A stretch of 64,000 nucleotides of DNA from Podaxis mareebaensis (GCA_018524725.1 JAEUWP010000238.1:17763-81762); one strand, 5' to 3'. Shown: positions 1-11,390, counted from the stretch's first letter. Program-made: numbers and translations. The notes: a model not told the origin generated them from the sequence alone.

Positions 1-2499
1 AACTGCCGGTGCCAACGCGAGTGTCGCACTTATATCCGTTGTATCGAGGTGGCGATGGAAGCGATTTATGCTTTTGTCCTTTCTTCCCCTTTTGCCTACT
101 CCGTTTGGACGTTTTCGTTATTGTGCGGCTATCCTGAGGGCGAATTTGGACAGTAGGAGGTGGGATGGTTTCTATTGGAAGGGTGGGCTTGGGCTTGTTC
201 GTATTCCTGGCTCTGATTTTCTTCACGACAACAGTGGTGGTTTTAGTGACTTCTTCGATGTTGCTATCTGATTCATCATCGCTGAAGTACTGTGTCTCCG
301 CATCAGAGGTGTTGTTATCTTCGCTCTGGTTTTGCTTTGCTTTTTTCTTCTCGTAGCGCCGTTTGTCAATTTGGATGAGTTCTTCAAGTGGTCGTGGCAA
401 GAAACGTTTATTGCGTCTATCGAGTGGCGGTTAATTAATAGCATAGCTCGAGCAATTGTAGGGACTTACTCTGGAGAAACATCTGATTTGGAGCAGCAAG
501 GAAGAGTCAGCAAAAATGTGATGACAATACTCTGTAAGACTTACTGGATACGATCGACCTGCCCTCCGCCCGCTTCGTTATTATCCTCGAAAGCCTCAAG
601 AGCTGCCAATCCTCAACACTAATCTCCTATATTATTCTGTTATTGGTGGATTTCAAGGGGTATAGATCAATGCGACTTACCAACGGAACAGTTGAGTCGA
701 TTGAACGGTCAATCCGTGCCTTCAAAGAGTGTCAGGACCCACCGCCTCGAAGGGTTTCATTAGAGGAATACCCACATAGACAATGTAAGTTCCAGCTTCC
801 AAGTGGGTTTCAACACTAGCATCGCGCGCTTGGAACTTGTTATGCTGAGACTCCGTGATCGGCTCATCGGCACCCTCCTTGACAAGCACGAAGTCAATTG
901 TCCAGAGCGACCTGCTTGCAATGTCTCTGAAGTATCGCGTATTGAGCTGGGCGAGGGAAATTACAGCGAAAGCTGCGGCTGGAAGGGTGAAAGTGACTGG
1001 GAAGGGCATTAGCAGCGATGAACAGTCTGGGGCTAGAAGGAACCTACATGACACATCACCATAAGAGAATGCCGTCGGCAACATTCTACAGGGTACACAT
1101 AGCCATTTAGACGACATCCTCCATGATGAGTCGAACAGGAGCGTCCGGTCGATATCGGTGAAGCATTCCAGCCAATCATCATCTAACAGAAAATGGTTTT
1201 CTTAAGACTGTAAGCGGGTTCCGTGTACACTCACACTCCATTATAAATTTCCCATCATCTCCAAACGAATGACCCAGCTCATCCAAAATGCTAATCCACT
1301 CCTTCGTCCACTCCTTCGAGCCGTCCGACCAACGGCCTGTCCATTCCACCTTGCCCCACGGGTTCCTCAACACGACGAACCTCTTTCCTCTGCATTCGAC
1401 TGCACGAAGGACAGCGTACGCATGTGCGGTGACGAGGCCTTGAACCTTAACATCCGACGATAGCGTTTGATTGGTGTTCAAGTGGCTGATCTGACAAGTG
1501 AAGAGTCGGTCCTTGTTCGCTCGTAGAAGCTCTTCTGTCCAGAAACGGTCCGGATCCAAAATGTCCTGCCCTCGACGCTTAGAACACAATCTGGATCGGT
1601 TCTAATTAAAGGCTGTGCTTACATTTATAAAAAGACTCTTTGAAACACCTCCTGTGAGATCTTCCAGCGCTTCACACGTCTTCCCCAGGTGCAGGTACGC
1701 GTAATGTCCATGAAGCTTCGCGTAAGCCTTCTCAATTAAGGGCACCCACGTTTCATTGTGGGCGCTAGAACGCGCAAAATACAATGTCTTCCCTTCGTTT
1801 ACGGAAGCGGACTTGAGGTAATATTCCTTGTCGTCATGATACAGGCTTTGCTCGAAGGGCGCAAGGTCTTCAAACTTCGGCCGACGTGTGAACAATAGAC
1901 TACACACTCAAATCAACACCAGACTAACGTGTTGGAACTACTAAGGGGTGGCTCACTCGTCGATGATGACATCAACCCAGCGGTTATCGCGGAAGAAGAT
2001 GAAACCATAGATGCCCACGCTTTCGTCACGCTATTGCCGCCTAAACACGAGTAAAGGTTCCTCAGAAGACATACACTCACTGCCACACAGAGTTGTTCCA
2101 AGAGGCCCGGGGCAGTCGCTACTGCAGAGAGCGCGGAAAGGAACCAGCAGTCACCAATACATCCTTGTACAACTTGTGTTGAATCGGGGGTTCCATTTGC
2201 GAAGAATTCAGCGTTCTTGAATATCTTGGTTGTGCGAAGTACATCTGAAGGTGAGAAGGCTTCGCCTGGTTTGACAAAAAGTCCGTTCAGACAGCGGTAT
2301 TTGTCATTCTCCAGATCAAATTCGACATCTCTGCCCAAAAGCGTCAGTGGCAAATGCAAGGGACTATGACCAAATGTACCCACCGAAACTTTCGATTCCC
2401 CGCCCTGCAGTCCCTTGCGATGCGTTCCACTCGTTTCTTGCATGACGCGATGACAGAGTCCAGCTCCGGAGTGCGTAAAAGACTTGGCTTTTTCGTCAT
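1..2499 (-). CDS. Calpain-type cysteine protease (family C2), 3' end beyond the left edge
   Basis: Cytosolic Ca-type papain-fold protease by family. Eleven exons can be read: 2499-2384, 2330-2081, 2030-1957, 1899-1623, 1565-1235, 1182-1048, 996-776, 719-681, 611-545, 482-470 and 416 to the edge, with reading phases that join cleanly. The catalytic triad is visible: Cys about residue 100 in QGCIGDCWFLSALS, His about 287 in AHAYAV, and Asn about 307 in RNPWGK. After the protease core come a WLCVP / YGDVSFTFTL segment and a beta-rich domain-III-like region ending in YIVYARIDR. The tail is charged and low-complexity (PRPLEELIQIDKRRYEKKKA, then Lys/Glu/Ser-rich) and continues past position 1. The start at 2499 (MTKKPSLLRTPELD) is chosen because it leads into the conserved helix; an ATG at 2566 lies in another frame. 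All catalytic residues are present, so it is probably active. Exon 482-470 is only 13 nt and is the least certain splice. The substrate is unknown. Confidence 0.9.
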
Positions 2500-2584
2500 G
2501 TAGGCGAGCAAGTGGACAATCGGTATCAAAAGAATGGGTTGCGATGAGGTTGTTAGGGCGCGTCATTCAGTGAGCTGTGGTCGG

Positions 2585-2592
2585 ATATATAT
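2585..2592 (-). promoter_or_regulatory. TATA-like box of the calpain gene
   Basis: An alternating AT stretch (reads ATATATAT on the minus strand) lies about 85-90 nt upstream of the proposed calpain start. Spacing fits a fungal core promoter; no transcript data support it. Confidence 0.35.
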
Positions 2593-3728
2593 GTTCCCAT
2601 ATAACAGATCTGAGCAGTCATTAACAGCTTTGCCATCAGATCCGAGATTGTCGTGGCAAGCAGGTAGTTCTATCAGCGGCGCCTAATTGCACAACCCTAG
2701 GGACTCGCTCGACGAATGCGCCGATATCATTATTCCGGGCTGTGCACGCGCTTGGAGAGGAATCAAACATTCATATCATTCAGGGGGACCGGGAAGGCTT
2801 ACCAGAACAATGCAAGCTTAGTCTCTCTCCACGAGTCAGTTACAGTTCTGTCGGTTTGTTGGACCAAAATATGTGAGAGTTCTGCCCCGCGTGATTCAAA
2901 CCACCAGTACAAATTCATCTACGCTGTGTGCACGTGGGTCGAAGCGAGGGTTTGGGGGACTACCATAGCATGTGACGGTTTAAAGGCGTGGCTCACTGCA
3001 ATTGCAATTGCGGGGATACGCGGGTGGAAGGGCAGTGCACATTCGATGACGGGCGGAAGTGTCCAAGTCATGACCAATCAAGATTTGTACCAAATGCAAA
3101 CCCCTTGTGCAAGTTTCTTGTTTATGTCTTTCATATCGCTCCCCTTCAACCATAATATAATACACATTAGTGATTGGGATTCCAAATTAACTGCCTTAAT
3201 TCGCAAAATCAAAGTGAGGGTTATGCACTGTGCTTTGGTGCGTGCCCACGGGACCGAAGAACTCGAGAGTGGCACTCCGGTCCTTATCGATGGGGGCTAT
3301 CTGTTTTCGACGATAATTTCCTTACAAATGTTCCTGCTTCGATGGGATCACCAGGTCGACCGATGACCGACCTCGAATTACGCAGGCCTTCTGTCCGAAT
3401 AAAGCACCAGGTCGGCCTCTTTCAACATAGCTTCTATTACTATTCAAATGGGACTCCAAAACTTAATTCTACAGGATTTGCTTCTGCGTATACCACATCG
3501 GGCAAGGTTTGTCCCACCGGGCTGGGGCTCCAATGAGCAAATCAACTACCTTGTGAATGTTTCGATGGTGGGAATACACCACCAAATAACATCGAAATCC
3601 TTGATTGGGGTACCCACCATACAAACATGCACCGCTATTGTTCTAAACATTACGCCTCGAAGTTCGGGGTGGTCCCACGTATATTCTACGTTGGAGAGCA
3701 TGGGCAGAGTCTTTAAAGGCTCTTCAGC
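2593..3728. other. Intergenic, no supported gene
   Basis: Between the calpain promoter and the 3' end of membrane gene A. A 216-codon open frame on the plus strand (2716-3366) and overlapping frames up to 3810 have no recognisable motif, no splice-joined extension and no family resemblance, so they are not called. A short palindromic GCAATTGCAATTGC-type stretch occurs near 2997-3013. Confidence 0.5.
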
Positions 3729-6700
3729 TCAGCCAGCGCACATCGTATCATGTTGGCGGTTTTGTACATCGTTCACATCGTTAGTCATAATTAATTGTTC
3801 AAGCCTGTGAGGCTGACTGGTATCCGAGATCGTCTCGACAACGGTATTCATCATTTGATGCGTTACTTCCTCTGGTGAGTGCAGCGGCTCCGCGTGTTCC
3901 GTATCCATGTTTATCGAGGGTCCAGGAGCACCGAAGGGTATCGGCAATGTATCCGGTGGAACGGCCTTGCGTCCCATGGACGACGATCGACTCTTGCGTC
4001 GAGGGCGGGGAATGCTACTTCTCCCTCTTCTCTCATCTGATTTATGGACAGGACTAGGCGAGCGACCTCTCCTATCATACAAAAAAGTCGTAGGCGGAGA
4101 ATTTCTTCGAGATGAGTATGACGGGCTTGCGGTGCGGATGACACTCCTTTCTCGCCGTCGGCTGGGAGGTGTCCTCGATCGAGAGCAAGAAATAAATTCT
4201 CCCCGCTGCGGCTGCCAGCCTGAATCACCATATAGTGATAGTGGCGGCGAGGGGCCGCGGGGAACAAGAGGTCGGACCAGGTTCGACCACGGTGATGATC
4301 TTGTCCCATGGAACGCTGGGTTTGCCGCTGGGCCGTCTCCGAGACCTCTGGGTCCTAGAGTTGCAGCAATATACGGAGTCTGATCGCTATCACTTGATCT
4401 CCCCGACGATGAGCTTGGTCTAGGTATGATAGTAGTCTGGGGATATTGAGGCGGGGGTGGATATGCAGGAGCAGGGACTGTAGTTGCGATGAAGCTTTCG
4501 ACGCGAAGCTTCCACGCCTCGTCCATCCGCGTGCCATATTTCCGGAAGGTGTTCATAATGAGGGTACCATAAGCTATGCCCGTTCCCAGGACAACGCAAA
4601 TGAAAATGCGGAGGCCGAGCTCGGTTGAAGGAGATACAGGGAAGATGTAGTCGGATGGTAGATTCGCGCGCGCTCGCCACATGAAGAGCATGATGCACAT
4701 TATGAAAGTGAGGATTGACCTGGGATCGCGTCAACGCCTGAGACTATTGTCCATTCCAAGGGACATACCAGGCAAGCCAGATCACGGGCATCGCTAACAT
4801 GACCCAAACATTCCAAAAAATAGTTTGAGATTTTCGTGCTTCCTGAAGATTTGGTCAGAAGCTGAGGAAGAAAGTCTTGTCATGACGCACTAGAGCCCAC
4901 TCGGCAGCTTTATATGCTTTACGCATGCTCGAAAACCGAATGATAAACAGGCAACCGTATAATACACTGAGAAGAGCACAGATAAGGGACCAGAAGGCGA
5001 CATATCGTGTAATAGGGTCGTCGGCTGCACCTTGGATCTGGAACATTGTCATTATTGCACTGCAAGGCCAGAATGAGAAATGACCTTCCAAATAACATGA
5101 TGTAGGCGACTTACGATAGGAGGAGTATAGAGATAATGTTGAGTGTCTTCCACTCCCTCATGAGATTATCAATAAAGTGCTCCCATCCCGTTTTCAGTCT
5201 TTGATACGCTGGGGATAAGTTCGAGGTCTCCGGGGAGTAATAGTATCCCAGACTCAGCATGTTGTATTGGAACGTCTTGTTATCTTCGGCCGTGGCTTGG
5301 AGTGCCATGTCCTTGATCTCCTCGAGGGTGAGATCAGCTTCTTGAAAGATTCGATCGACTCGAGAGAAGTATAGAGCTGGAAGGCGAAGGAGAAAATGCA
5401 GATAAATCTGCCGGGGCAAGGTGTCAGTGACGAATGCTTCCATGTAGTGATAGAGTTTCGGAGGTTCTTCGTTAGCCTGCGGGTATCGCTCAGGCGTGCC
5501 CACGCGACTGAGCGGACGAGGATAATCAGTCCCGAGCTCGTCTTTGTCTTCCATGAAGCGCACGAATGGAGGGTGGGTTGCTGGCTGACCAAACGTGCGA
5601 GAAGGGACAGAATGCAGTACTGGAGTGTATCCGCCAGTCTCCGCTATGGAAGGTACACTTTGAGAGTGGACAGAGGTCCCGGTACCCGCAACTATAGGAG
5701 GGCCCGAGTAAGAGAGCGGCATTGGAGGGGATCCTCCAACTGGAGAACTTGGGTGCCACGACCTCCACGAGGATGTCTGTGTTTCCAGTTTCTCGTGATC
5801 CGCATATTCGAGGGGCTCCTCTTGTGGGCTCGTCGGGTTGTAGGCAGAAAACAGGGGAGAGACCGCAGAGCTTTCGGAGTGAGTTTTTGGGACCTGGGGC
5901 TGTTGTCGTTCGGGACTGGGTGAGTGGCCAGGACGATTAGAAGGCCGCGGGTCATGCCCAGCTGGGATATGCCAAGATTTCCAGGGACTACGGGAACGGC
6001 GATGACGACTATGGGATCGGAGGCGAGAGTGTGGACGGCGAAATTGAGAAGGGGAACGGGAACGTGAACGAGAGCGAGTACGACGACGATGTGACCTGGA
6101 GCTACGACGGGAACGGGAACGGGAACGAGAACGAGAACGAGAACGAGAACGATATAACCTGGGGTTGGGACGAGAACGGGAGCGGGAACGAGGGCGAGAG
6201 GGGGAACGAGAACGAGAGCGTGACAGACGACGAAATCGACTCCGGCTGCTATTACTGTCTGCTTCCTGTGGTTTTGCTGCGTCGAACACCCGCCTCTGCC
6301 CATGTGAGCTCCCAACAGGTTGGGACGTGACCACATTCCCTGGAAAGGGTGTGCCTGATGATGTTCCCGACCGCCTCCATGACGCTCGGCTGATTAAGTC
6401 TGATTGCTCATCATCCGATCGTATGATGACTGGTGGGATAACCGGTGGGTGGGCAGACGGGGGAGGTTGCACAATGACTGGTGGCTGAGTAGCCTGGGAA
6501 GGCTGTACTCGACCAAAGGAAATTGGAGGCTGAGAGGTAAATGGAGGTCGAGAGAGGTACTGTGACTGGGGCTGAGGAGCGGACTGAGGGGCATTTAGAG
6601 TCGAATGGGGATACATTGGCTGAGAATGATATATGGGCTGAGAATGATATAGAGGCACTTGGGTAGCCGCAGGCTGAGAGTGATATGCCGGCTGAGAAGG

Positions 6701-6949
6701 ATACACAGGTGGAACATAATGGGACGAATAGTATGGAGTTTGCACGGACGGGATTGATTGAAGGGGAGGCACTTGAGCACGAGGGGGGAGAGGTATGTCG
6801 TCAATGGTTTTAAAAGTTGAACCCATGCGTTTGTTCTGGATGCTCTGGGCAATGGAGGGATTGAACGGATCTTTGGACATGTATCCTGGCATGTGTCGTT
6901 GATGAGTCTCCGCTTGCTGTGCAAACCCAGTTTCTGCAGTATGTTCCAT
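3729..6949 (-). CDS. Multi-pass membrane protein, Agaricomycete family of unknown function, paralogue A
   Basis: Four exons (6949-5115, 5059-4891, 4842-4769, 4719-3729) give about 1022 residues. The N-terminal third is Pro/Gln/Ser-rich with YHSQP-type repeats. An Arg-Ser dipeptide domain follows (about residues 225-330), then a conserved core starting at LPRQIYLHFLLRLPALYFSR and running through REWKTLNIIS. Four or so hydrophobic segments follow (around LNIISILLLSAIMTMFQI, SLICALLSVLYGCLFIIRF, NVWVMLAMPVIWLAWSILTF and RIFICVVLGTGIAYGTLIM), and then a cytoplasmic-looking Ser/Pro/Arg-rich C-tail. Exons 2 and 3 are exactly 169 and 74 nt, the same as in paralogues B and C, which confirms the splicing. 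I know this core only as a widespread uncharacterised basidiomycete family. The start at 6949 (MEHTAETGF) is preferred over an upstream in-frame ATG at 7024 because it lies closer to the region shared by all three. Function unknown. Confidence 0.85.
6046..6240. repeat. GAACGG/GAACGA hexanucleotide-type repeat encoding the Arg-Ser domain
   Basis: Imperfect hexamer repeat, purest at about 6109-6153, with units of GGGAAC and GAGAAC. On the minus strand it reads as CGTTCT-type units and encodes alternating Arg and Ser inside exon 1 of membrane gene A. Such repeats change length easily, so the domain probably varies between strains. Confidence 0.8.
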
Positions 6950-7518
6950 GGCACGAAAAACGGTTTTGGAGGACACTATGAGGGGCGGTGGAGAGAGGTG
7001 AAGGGCGAAACAGTTGAAAATCAAAGAACAGCTTTCGTTGATTGATGGAACCTTAAGGAAATCAGGGTCAATATCCGAAAATGGGGCGCCCGTTAGGCGC
7101 TCCTTGTCATCTGGACACGACCTATTTCTAACATCGCGGATACGAATAGGCCCGAAAGAATGCAGTGAAAGCTGTCAGTTTACGAGAAGAAACACCGCCC
7201 ACAAGTACTCTCACCGATCAGAACATCCATGACATCTAAGCATCCGCGCATATGGGAGCGCCGTCTTATACCTTTGCTACCCACTCCGATGCGCATCTCT
7301 CTAGATTGATCATCAACAGGTAGGATTTGAAAGACGTTCAAATGGCCTTGATGCTTTGTATTATACAATAATATCGCTATCGTTCTAATGCCATTCAGTC
7401 GAAGTTGAAGGTGGACGTGCACGTGGTTCCACGCCACGGTATTGCACTTCTGATTTGCATGTTTATTGCATATCTTCTTGTTTACATGATGATAATCCTT
7501 ATCCGTTTTATGAAACGG
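6950..7518. other. Intergenic, promoter side of membrane gene A
   Basis: No coding exon supported on either strand. Short open frames here have no motif. It must hold the promoter and 5' UTR of membrane gene A and the 3' end of the minus-strand gene that follows. Confidence 0.4.
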
Positions 7519-8060
7519 CTATGTGTCCGAGTCTGCCTCCTCAGCAGCGTCGTTCATTACCTGAAGCACTCCTTCCTTTGTCATGCACAGCAGTTTCGCA
7601 TAGTTGGTGAGATATCCGCCAACGTTCCTCCTTGATCTTCACCTTCGGGGGTACCTGAGGGGAAAGCAAATTCACTCCCCACGACCTTGAACGTGTATGA
7701 CGATGACGGTTTCACGTCAGGGATGGTGAGAGGCTTCGTGCGATCTAGCAACTAAAAGTAACCAACGAAGGAGGGGGTGAGACCATAGTGACCGGCCTGG
7801 CGCCAACAAAATCTTGGGATCCACTATGAACCCGAAATTCTTCGCAATGCGCGGTTAGAGCTGTAAGTGCTGACATTTGAGTGACGAGAACACGATTCAG
7901 AAGGATACTTACCAATAAGAGAAATCATCTGGCCGATGTTCCCACGCTTCGTGATCTGCCCCAACAGACAACAACAAAGACAAGAGTGTACATCCCAGTC
8001 CACACCGACCCCGACAGCAACACCCTCAAGAATACGGCGAGATGGTGAGTCTGAATCCAT
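7519..8060 (-). CDS. Hypothetical protein, spliced, structure uncertain
   Basis: Exon 1 (8060-7913) starts [16 protein letters not shown] and ends at a good GTAAGT donor. The acceptor at 7861 restores the frame to give MISLIALTAHCEEFR. A later block reads LLDRTKPLTIPDVKPSSSYT and, after another small intron, ends NYAKLLCMTKEGVLQV then a Glu/Asp-rich tail with stop at 7519-7521. The joins between the middle blocks are unsure: one option is an intron from a GTTCAT donor near 7835 to the TTTTAG acceptor near 7750. I do not recognise the family. The segments look protein-like rather than random, and they sit directly beside the eL37 gene. The proposed start at 8060 overlaps the predicted first exon of eL37 (8042-8044) on the other strand, so either the two 5' ends overlap or one start is wrong. 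Confidence 0.4.
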
Positions 8061-8812
8061 GCTAGATGACCTCAGGAGGCCTTGTCGATAGTGTCGGCAA
8101 CATTTTGCGCGAAAATTGTGGCTGGATGCGTTGGATGCAGGTGGATGGGGTTGGATGAGGAGGAACAGTCTGAAGTTTGCCGGACATATGATCGCTGCTC
8201 TCTCTGTGCTATGCTTTTCTTCGGTCTTATCGTCTGCTTTGGGCGGGTTGCTGATTCTATATCTGCTTTGCTTTTTGTATTGCGATCAATAGACAAAAGG
8301 TGCGTCACCGAGCCCTTGAAGTTCTGGGTTTCGCTCTAATATGGCGCATTTCTTTAGGTACCTCGTCCTTCGGGTGCGTCCGCTTCGAAATCCAAGCCTT
8401 CATTGCACCCGTTAATCGTGTTCTTTTATCTCAATAGTAAGCGACACACCAAGTCCCACACCCTCTGTCGCCGCTGCGGGAACCGCGCCTTCCACAGGCA
8501 ACACAAAAGTACGCCCCGATATAAAGGCAGCTGAAGCCCTCGACTCATCGCTAGTTAGCTTGCGCCTCATGCGGTTATCCATCTGCTAAAATTCGCTCCT
8601 ACGAGTGGGGACAGAAGGCGAAGCGCAGAAAGACAACCGGTACTGGCAGGATGAGGTACTTGAAGACTGTGTCGAGGAGGTTCAAGAACGGATTCAGGTG
8701 AGTCGAGCTCCTGTCCTATTGTTTCATCTTATGGTCCTAATCTCCCATCTTCCCTCCTCTCAGGGAGAACACCACCGCCAAGAAGAGAACTCCGAAAACA
8801 GCAGAGGCATAA
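8042..8812 (+). CDS. RPL37: 60S ribosomal protein eL37
   Basis: Small zinc-binding protein of the large ribosomal subunit that contacts 5.8S/25S rRNA. Six coding exons: 8042-8044, 8293-8299, 8358-8373, 8438-8508, 8559-8697 and 8764-8812, which join to 285 nt or 94 residues, the normal length. The product begins M, TKGTSSFGKRHTKSH and carries the zinc ribbon [10 protein letters not shown] ... [11 protein letters not shown] (CX2C ... CX2C), then the basic [16 protein letters not shown] block and the [15 protein letters not shown] end. The codon before ThrLys is TAG, so the start codon cannot be contiguous. CAATAG is best read as an acceptor (branch-like CTGAT and a pyrimidine tract precede it), with the lone ATG at 8042 followed by GTGAGT. 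Exons after 8293 are certain; the ATG placement is inferred. Confidence 0.92.
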
Positions 8813-9579
8813 TTAAACATGTCTGTCCTTCTCCTCTCGCCTTTCCTCGTAGTCATCGTAAGCCACGTCGACTCACTGCATCGCATATAACATACCGACG
8901 CCCAATGAAAACTATGCCTTATGATATGCGCATGTATTTTTTCGCGAAATGTCCGGATGTGAGGGATGGATGGAATGTCCTGATCATAAATGTTTGAGAA
9001 TACTGCGAGCCCGTTGCCGTCGAGCCTCGCATTCCGCCCTCCCTGTCGAACCCGTTTGAAGACTCTTCTCTTCTGAAGAGTTGTCCCTAGACACATACTT
9101 AAGGGGGGGGGATTTCGCCCCGAAGCAAACCGACGTGGCTGGTGTCGCTGAGTGGGCTCAACGCACCCTAAGGGCGATCATGAAACGTCTACAAAGTTGT
9201 AAAGTGGGTCGGCCGGTCTCGATAAGAAGAGTGAACAAACATAACGCGATTTATAGATATACACCGAGAGACATACAGCGAGGCTGAGCAAAGACAATAA
9301 TCATAGCTTATGGTCAGTCCCATGATAGGATTCCAATTGAGGGAGTGATTGTTATGTAGAACAAGTTAGACACCCGACTACTCTTTGATGATTCCTTTTG
9401 CCATACCGTTCACGTGCTCTCTTTAGAAAAACATCACCGCCGCTGGTTTGTCGAATTAAAGTGCCGAAGCCCCGAAGAACCAGCGGCGCCTAAGAAAAGC
9501 AGACCCACCATATGACTTAGATCAAAAGTCCGTCTGTCACTCTTCACTCCATATGTACTCTTAATTGCAGTTATCGACG
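8813..9579. other. Intergenic, eL37 3' region and F-box promoter
   Basis: Holds the eL37 3' UTR and the upstream region of the next gene. A G-run lies at about 9103-9111. Open frames such as the 119-codon minus-strand one (8737-9096) run through eL37 exons and are shadows. No independent gene seen. Confidence 0.5.
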
Positions 9580-11060
9580 ATGATCACAGTCATTGATCTT
9601 CCCGTAGAGATTGTGGAAACCATCGCCGGCCATCTTGAATTGGTGAGTCTCACGCATACCCCCAGCCTCACATCGCATTGCTTACCAGGTGAGCTACAGC
9701 CTTCCAGGTGGAAGGATCTAGCCAACTTCCGGGCCACCTGCAAGTATGCGGATGGCATTCTAACACCCCGGGTGCTCTCAACTATCATTTTTGACCTCTC
9801 CGATTGGAGAAGTGCTCGAGGTCTTATTCGCATGGCTTCTAGACCCAACCGTATGCACTTGTTTGCCAGGAAATTGAAGATTCGATGCCTTGCACCTGGT
9901 GCCAATGCGAACGGTTTCCCACCGCATATCGTGATGGAGAGGGATGGAAGTTTTGGGTATCCAGAGCGACCATCCGATAAGGACGTGCTCCAAGCCGCAC
10001 AAATCATATCGCAATACCTTCCAGGTGCATTCCGACATTTTCACAACTTGGAGGTTGTCGAGTACGTCCAGTCTCACAACTCGCTGGGCTGTATTTCACA
10101 TGATGGGGATAGATGGCGAACTCACGCTTTCGACGTAGGAGACACCAACAGAGCCGTGGTCGACCTTCTTCGTTCACAAGACAACCTGCGAAACGTTTCC
10201 ATCGACATGAGTTGCGATGTTTCGTTTCCGTACCCCCAACTTGGCCACCTCTCCAACCTTTCGCAGTTGTCGATCACCTTCCCTCGAATTCATATGCAGG
10301 CCGGACCCTTGTTCTCGGGAACTGCACAAGCTCTTCGCAATAGTCCTGATCTCATCGACCTCCAAATCAAACTTCAGCCTCACTATCACCGTCCGGACCT
10401 CGTCTACTTGGACGAAATATATCGTCAAATGGCATCGCTGCGCAATGTTAGGAATCTCTCACTTGGAATACCGACCGCGCTTAGCCTCAGCAAATTCTCC
10501 TCTCTTGATAACCTGTCAAATTTAATTTCCCTAGACATCCGACCGGAGTACTCCTTGCAGGGGTTAAACGAGATGTGGAGAGCACTGGACAAATGCCGTA
10601 TTCACCTCAAATCCATCTCCCTCAATATCTTGGACCTGGAGGATGGGTTCCTTGACTATCTGTCGACATACTCTGGTGTGGAAGAGCTCTTGTTATCGAA
10701 TACGGAGGAGTATTGGGCCGAGCCCACACCGAACGATACGGCTCTGGCGACCCGTTTCTTTGAAACGATCGTGGAGAAACACGCAACCAGTCTGAAGGTG
10801 CTGGAAATGTGCAGCTACTCTAGCTCTGCTACCTGGGGAGACGTATCTGAGCGTCCCAAGCGTCTCGCCAAGCTGAGAGCGTTAGAGAGGCTGAAAATCG
10901 AGCTTGGAAACGACGAGATAGCCACCATAACGACGGCAAGTTCGGATGATTATGTACGTTCCAAGAATTTCTCTTGCTGTAGAAAGTGGAAATGAATTTA
11001 CATAATTGACAGAGGCGACTGTGCGACTTATTGGGGCTTAGATATAATGGGATGACATGA
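9580..11060 (+). CDS. F-box-like / LRR-like protein (short C-terminus)
   Basis: Exons 9580-9642, 9700-10953 and 11013-11060 give about 454 residues. The N-terminus VIDLPVEIVETIAGHLEL, then FRATCKYADGILTPRVL, is an F-box-like helix set with the first intron at its usual place. The rest consists of irregular leucine-rich repeats (for example LRNVRNLSLGIP, LSNLISLDIRPEY, YLSTYSGVEELLLS). Such proteins are usually substrate receptors of SCF ubiquitin ligases; that role is inferred. It is the same family as the gene at 35294-36998 (shared FLDYLSTYSGVEEL / LIEYLASYSGLTRL and RFFETIV / RFFDSAL). The start at 9580 is the first real ATG; the track upstream begins with TTG. The last exon codes for only about 15 residues, whereas the relative has about 98 there, so the C-terminus looks truncated. 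Its 3' end is duplicated at 14520-14720. Confidence 0.75.
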
Positions 11061-11309
11061 ATACAACGGAACTGTATGGTAACTATTTGGACGTTGTTCC
11101 GCTTCACGTACTCATAGCCGTTTTGGGTCATAATTCTTGTGATAATTGATCTTCAATCATTGGCACCGGTACTTTCTCGTTTTGCTGCCTGTGCAAAGAC
11201 TGGACACTCTGGGATTACTGATATGCTGAGCTTCGAGATTTCCACTACACCATTCGCCTCTTGCTCTACTGCAGAGGTTGGACCGCTGGGGACCTGGGAA
11301 GGACCATGA
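10840..11309. repeat. Diverged direct repeat, left copy (flanks FunK1)
   Basis: Matches 14520-15084 in the same orientation. Shared stretches include GAAACGACGAGATAGCCACC, TTTTGCTGCCTGTGC and TTGGACCGCTGGGGA. It covers the 3' end of the F-box gene plus the 3' end of a membrane-protein gene. A gap of about 38 nt relative to the right copy lies near 11294. Ends are approximate because the copies have diverged. Confidence 0.8.
11153..11309 (-). pseudogene. 3' fragment of a membrane-family gene (paralogue B type)
   Basis: The minus strand reads GPSQVPSGPTSAVEQEANGV then VEISKLSISVIPECPVFAQA, matching the C-terminal tail of paralogue B (GPSQI ... TIEQEVNNVGEIS ... NPRNVLSSHRQQNDTVS). No upstream membrane core is present, so this is an orphaned 3' end. 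It is part of the left direct repeat and lies directly upstream of the FunK1 start at 11391, so it now supplies FunK1 promoter DNA. Confidence 0.75.
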
Positions 11310-11390
11310 AGGATTGCACGTGACCCACGGTATGATTGTTCAGTTTTCCCCCACCCGCTCATTTCTGAATCGTTCGCTATCAAGACTATC

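Noticed and set aside
2716..3366. 216-codon plus-strand open frame
   Set aside because: No motif, no splice-consistent extension, overlaps other random frames; likely chance.
5396..5923. 175-codon plus-strand frame
   Set aside because: Antisense shadow of exon 1 of membrane gene A, whose exons join in phase.
6031..6488. Glu/Asn/Gly-rich plus-strand frames
   Set aside because: Antisense reading of the hexamer repeat that encodes the Arg-Ser domain.
8605..8997. 130-codon plus-strand frame starting at 8605
   Set aside because: Wrong frame over eL37 exons 5-6; the eL37 product is unmistakable.
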